In this document: in pieces, positions 7,337 through 9,025 of the stretch
How the letters are laid out: the number at the start of each line of letters is the position of its first letter
Position numbering within the stretch: position 1 is the first letter of the stretch
NCBI GenBank assembly: GCA_041576235.1
Contig: JBFGLJ010000117.1
Span: 1 to 9,025 of the forward strand
Source of the DNA: JABDII01 sp041576235
GTDB lineage: Bacteria; Gemmatimonadota; Gemmatimonadetes; Gemmatimonadales; GWC2-71-9
Reading direction: 5' to 3'
Length of the DNA stretch: 9,025 nucleotides
The notes under the pieces: generated by a model
Told to the model about the DNA's origin: nothing
The model's input: the letters and a program-made list of their open reading frames with translations, nothing else
Databases searched by the model: none
Made by a program: the position numbers and the translations under genes

Positions 7337-7375
7337 GGCATAAACCGGGCCGTCTTGGGAGGCCCGGTTTGCGCC
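7337..7375. repeat. long near-perfect inverted repeat abutting the sigma-54 promoter
   Basis: AAACCGGGCC at 7342-7351 and GGCCCGGTTT at 7361-7370 form a perfect 10-bp stem around a 9-nt loop. Beyond them, 7341/7371 can wobble-pair, 7340/7372 mismatch, and GGC 7337-7339 pairs with GCC 7373-7375. The repeat ends 3 bases before the -24 element at 7379. There is no T-run on either side in either direction, so it is a poor intrinsic terminator. It could be a protein-binding operator or, on the minus strand, a structure upstream of the membrane glycosyltransferase. Confidence 0.65.
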
Positions 7376-7378
7376 CTC

Positions 7379-7394
7379 TGGCACTGCATTTGCT
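7379..7394 (+). promoter_or_regulatory. sigma-54 (RpoN) -24/-12 promoter upstream of the FAD enzyme gene
   Basis: The sequence reads TGGCACT-GCAT-TTGCT, which differs from the consensus TGGCACG-N4-TTGCW at one base only. The invariant GG (7380-7381) and GC (7392-7393) are 10 bases apart as required. The predicted transcription start is near 7405. The element is intergenic and points toward the gene at 7703, leaving a leader of about 300 nt. It is the better of the two sigma-54 matches found, and the two support each other because each precedes a plus-strand transcription unit of the same locus. Confidence 0.68.
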
Positions 7395-7424
7395 GCTGAG
7401 ATGCGGAACTTAAGGAGCCTCACG

Positions 7425-7772
7425 ATGCCACGCCACCGCCGCCGTGCGGGCCGGCGTACCCCGCTGCCACTTCCGGGCCGGAGGCATCATCCCCGACAAC
7501 CGCTTTGCGGGGCCGCGTTTGCCAGCCGATCCAACCAGGGGGCCAGGGCACATTCACGCACAAACGCCGCATTCACGATCGCCGATCGTCAGGACTCCGG
7601 ATTCTTCTCCAGGCGCCGCACCCGGGCTCTCGCGCAGCGGCCCGACGGTGGTGCGGGGTGCTCTCCACCGCCGCGTGTCGGTCGGCTGAGGCCTAGACTC
7701 AAATGGGACCCCCCTCCCCGCTGCGGTCCCGGGTCGTGGAGCAGCTGGCACCCGGCAACCATGTTGTGGTGA
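7425..7772 (+). CDS. doubtful short frame behind the sigma-54 promoter (leader ORF or decayed gene)
   Basis: AAGGAG at 7412-7417 lies 7 nt before an ATG at 7425, and the predicted sigma-54 start site (about 7405) is only 20 nt upstream. That is the best translation-initiation signal in the window. The 115-codon frame it opens is Arg- and Pro-rich (it begins MPRHRRRAGRR), has no recognisable domain, and overlaps the FAD enzyme gene by 70 bases in another frame. This looks unlike a folded protein. It may be a leader peptide, the remnant of a frameshifted small gene, or chance. The initiation signal is clear; the product is not. Confidence 0.25.
   Translation: MPRHRRRAGRRTPLPLPGRRHHPRQPLCGAAFASRSNQGARAHSRTNAAFTIADRQDSGFFSRRRTRALAQRPDGGAGCSPPPRVGRLRPRLKWDPPPRCGPGSWSSWHPATMLW
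7616..7656 (+). repeat. compound hairpin in the leader of the FAD enzyme gene
   Basis: CCGCACC at 7616-7622 pairs perfectly with GGTGCGG at 7650-7656. Stacked inside it, CGGGC at 7623-7627 pairs with GCCCG at 7640-7644, with a 12-nt loop and a 5-nt bulge (7645-7649) on the 3' side. This makes 12 base pairs, nearly all GC, ending 46 bases before the ATG at 7703. No T-run follows, so it is not a standard terminator. It could affect translation or RNA stability; its function is unknown. Confidence 0.45.
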
Positions 7773-9025
7773 TCGGAGGCGGCCCGGCTGGACTCACCGC
7801 CGCATATTTGTTGAGCAAAGATGGTGTCAATGTCACCGTGCTGGAGGGCGATGACATGGTCGGCGGCATTTCGCGGACCGCCCAATACAAGGGCTATCGG
7901 TTCGATATAGGAGGCCATCGGTTCTTCACGAAGATCAAGCCGGTTGAGGATCTCTGGCACGAGATCTTAGGCAAGGAATTCATCTCCGTCCCCCGTCTGA
8001 GCCGGATCCATTACAACGGTAAGTACTTCAATTACCCCCTGAAGGCATCCAATGCGCTCATGGGCCTGGGGGTGTGGAACGCCATTCTCATCGTCCTGAG
8101 TTACATCCGGGCCCGGATCTGGCCGTCAAAAGTCGAAGAAAACTTCGAACAGTGGGTGTCGAACCGCTTCGGGAAACGCCTCTACGAGACCTTCTTCAAG
8201 ACGTACACCGAGAAGGTGTGGGGCATTCCATGCACCGAAATCCGCGCCGAGTGGGCGGCGCAGCGGATTCAAGGGCTCTCACTGGCTCGGGCAATCCTCT
8301 CGGCGGCATCGCTGAACAGGCGGTCCACGAAGATCAAGACGCTGATCAACGAGTTTCAGTATCCGCGACTCGGCCCGGGGCAGATGTGGGAGACCTGCCG
8401 GGATCGGATCCGAGCCATGGGGAACCATGTCCTCATGCAACACCGGGTAACCGCCATCGAGCACAGCCAGGGCCGGGTCGTGGCGGTTCGGGCGCAAACC
8501 CCCGCTGGGGAGCAACGCATTACCGGTGATCATTTCATTTCGACCATGCCCGTGCGTTCACTGGTTCGCGCGTTCGACCCCGCTGTGCCCTCGGATATCC
8601 TCCACGCGGGCAATGGGCTCAAGTATCGTGATTTCTTGGTCGTAGCGTTGATGCTTGATCAGGACAATCTCTTTCCTGACAACTGGATCTACATCCACAC
8701 CCCAGGGGTCAAGGTCGGTAGGATCCAGAACTTCAACAACTGGAGCGCCGCGATGGTCCCCGATCCCGGCCGCACCTGTCTCGGGATGGAGTACTTCTGT
8801 TTTGCGGGAGACGGGTTGTGGACCACGGCAGACCCCGAGCTCATCGGGCTGGCCACCCAGGAACTCGAGGAGCTGGGGCTGGCAAAGGCCAGCACGGTGG
8901 TGGATGGCGCGGTGATCCGGATGCCGAAGGCCTATCCCATTTACGATTCGGTGTATGCCGATCACCTGGAGAAAGTACGGGAATTCCTCGATCCCATCAC
9001 CAATCTGCACACGGTCGGACGAAAC
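7703..9025 (+). CDS. FAD-dependent oxidoreductase, UDP-galactopyranose-mutase-like (3' end cut by window edge)
   Basis: The frame is open for 441 codons to the last base, so the stop lies outside the window. VVVIGGGPAG (21-30) is the GxGxxG dinucleotide-binding motif, E48 at the end of the second strand would bind the FAD ribose, and GGISRT (54-59) and DIGGHRFF (68-75) continue the FAD site. WGIPCTEI at 173-180 and YPIYDSVY at 411-418 are typical of the amine-oxidase/UDP-galactopyranose mutase-like proteins found in polysaccharide clusters. The window ends at VGRN (438-441), the start of the conserved C-terminal FAD-binding GRNG segment, so perhaps 40-80 residues are missing. ATG 7703 is the first start after an in-frame TAG at 7694-7696, with GAGG 11 nt upstream; GTG 7736 is an alternative nearer the conserved fold. 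The likely role is flavin-dependent rearrangement or oxidation of a sugar nucleotide or lipid-linked sugar. A protoporphyrinogen-oxidase-like (COG1232) label would be expected from automatic tools. The 7379-7394 promoter probably drives it. Confidence 0.92.
   Translation, partial: MGPPSPLRSRVVEQLAPGNHVVVIGGGPAGLTAAYLLSKDGVNVTVLEGDDMVGGISRTAQYKGYRFDIGGHRFFTKIKPVEDLWHEILGKEFISVPRLSRIHYNGKYFNYPLKASNALMGLGVWNAILIVLSYIRARIWPSKVEENFEQWVSNRFGKRLYETFFKTYTEKVWGIPCTEIRAEWAAQRIQGLSLARAILSAASLNRRSTKIKTLINEFQYPRLGPGQMWETCRDRIRAMGNHVLMQHRVTAIEHSQGRVVAVRAQTPAGEQRITGDHFISTMPVRSLVRAFDPAVPSDILHAGNGLKYRDFLVVALMLDQDNLFPDNWIYIHTPGVKVGRIQNFNNWSAAMVPDPGRTCLGMEYFCFAGDGLWTTADPELIGLATQELEELGLAKASTVVDGAVIRMPKAYPIYDSVYADHLEKVREFLDPITNLHTVGRN

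Larger units (their letters stand above)
7074..7702. other. divergent intergenic region between the membrane glycosyltransferase and the FAD enzyme
   Basis: This gap separates a minus-strand operon from a plus-strand gene. Its left part (7074-7199) is in frame with the membrane glycosyltransferase and is probably its true N-terminus. The rest holds a strong inverted repeat (7337-7375), a sigma-54 promoter match (7379-7394), a perfect Shine-Dalgarno with ATG (7412-7427), and a compound hairpin (7616-7656). No convincing sigma-70 promoter for the minus-strand operon was found, only weak AT-richer sequence around 7216-7265. No known riboswitch, tRNA or mobile-element end was recognised. All plus-strand frames between 7425 and 7700 give Arg/Pro-rich products that look non-coding. 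Confidence 0.6.

Noticed and set aside
7337..7375. Inverted repeat as an intrinsic terminator
   Set aside because: Only three Ts follow on the plus strand and no U-tract appears on the other; no gene ends nearby on either strand.
7417..7430. Minus-strand TGGCATCGTGAGGC as a sigma-54 promoter for the membrane glycosyltransferase
   Set aside because: The GG to GC spacing is one base short of the strict 10, and the -12 TTGC is poorly matched.
1..9025. Mobile elements, CRISPR arrays, tRNA or rRNA genes
   Set aside because: No regularly spaced repeats, transposase-like frames, terminal inverted repeats, cloverleaf sequences or rRNA segments were seen on either strand.

Overview
This 9,025-base window is GC-rich bacterial DNA with compact genes, GTG as well as ATG starts and strong G/C preference at third codon positions. 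All five complete genes, and one gene cut by the right edge, fit a surface-polysaccharide (exopolysaccharide or O-antigen-like) biosynthesis locus. Nothing in the sequence fixes the species. Gene types and composition suit a free-living GC-rich Gram-negative lineage, but that is inference. No rRNA, tRNA, CRISPR array, transposase or integrase was seen.

Layout. Bases 1-151 hold what may be the last 49 codons of an unidentified gene. Bases 152-391 are non-coding and carry a very good sigma-54 (-24/-12) promoter match at 235-250, followed by a GC-rich leader with overlapping inverted repeats. Three plus-strand genes follow, apparently one operon: an NAD(P)-binding sugar epimerase/dehydratase (392-1438), a membrane-anchored family 2 glycosyltransferase (1491-2618) and a GT4-type glycosyltransferase (2656-3867). 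Two minus-strand genes converge on them and overlap each other by an ATGA junction: a GT-C type multi-pass membrane glycosyltransferase (7073 down to 5592, probably starting further upstream near 7175), then a formyltransferase-fold protein fused to a beta-propeller-like domain (5595 down to 3895).

The divergent gap of about 0.5-0.6 kb (7074-7702) holds a strong inverted repeat, a second excellent sigma-54 promoter match (7379-7394), and a perfect Shine-Dalgarno plus ATG directly behind it opening a doubtful short frame. A second large hairpin lies at 7616-7656. The FAD-dependent oxidoreductase / UDP-galactopyranose-mutase-like gene starts at 7703 and runs off the right edge still open.

How it may work together (inference). 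The epimerase and the FAD enzyme would modify nucleotide-linked or lipid-linked sugars. GT2 and GT4 would build a lipid-linked glycan at the cytoplasmic face. The GT-C protein would add a sugar from a polyprenyl-phosphate donor on the periplasmic side. The formyltransferase-propeller protein would modify or transfer an amino-sugar. The most notable result is the pair of sigma-54 promoters, one before each plus-strand transcription unit. With a GT4 resembling those of exosortase/PEP-CTERM-associated EPS clusters, they suggest a locus controlled by RpoN and an enhancer-binding protein.
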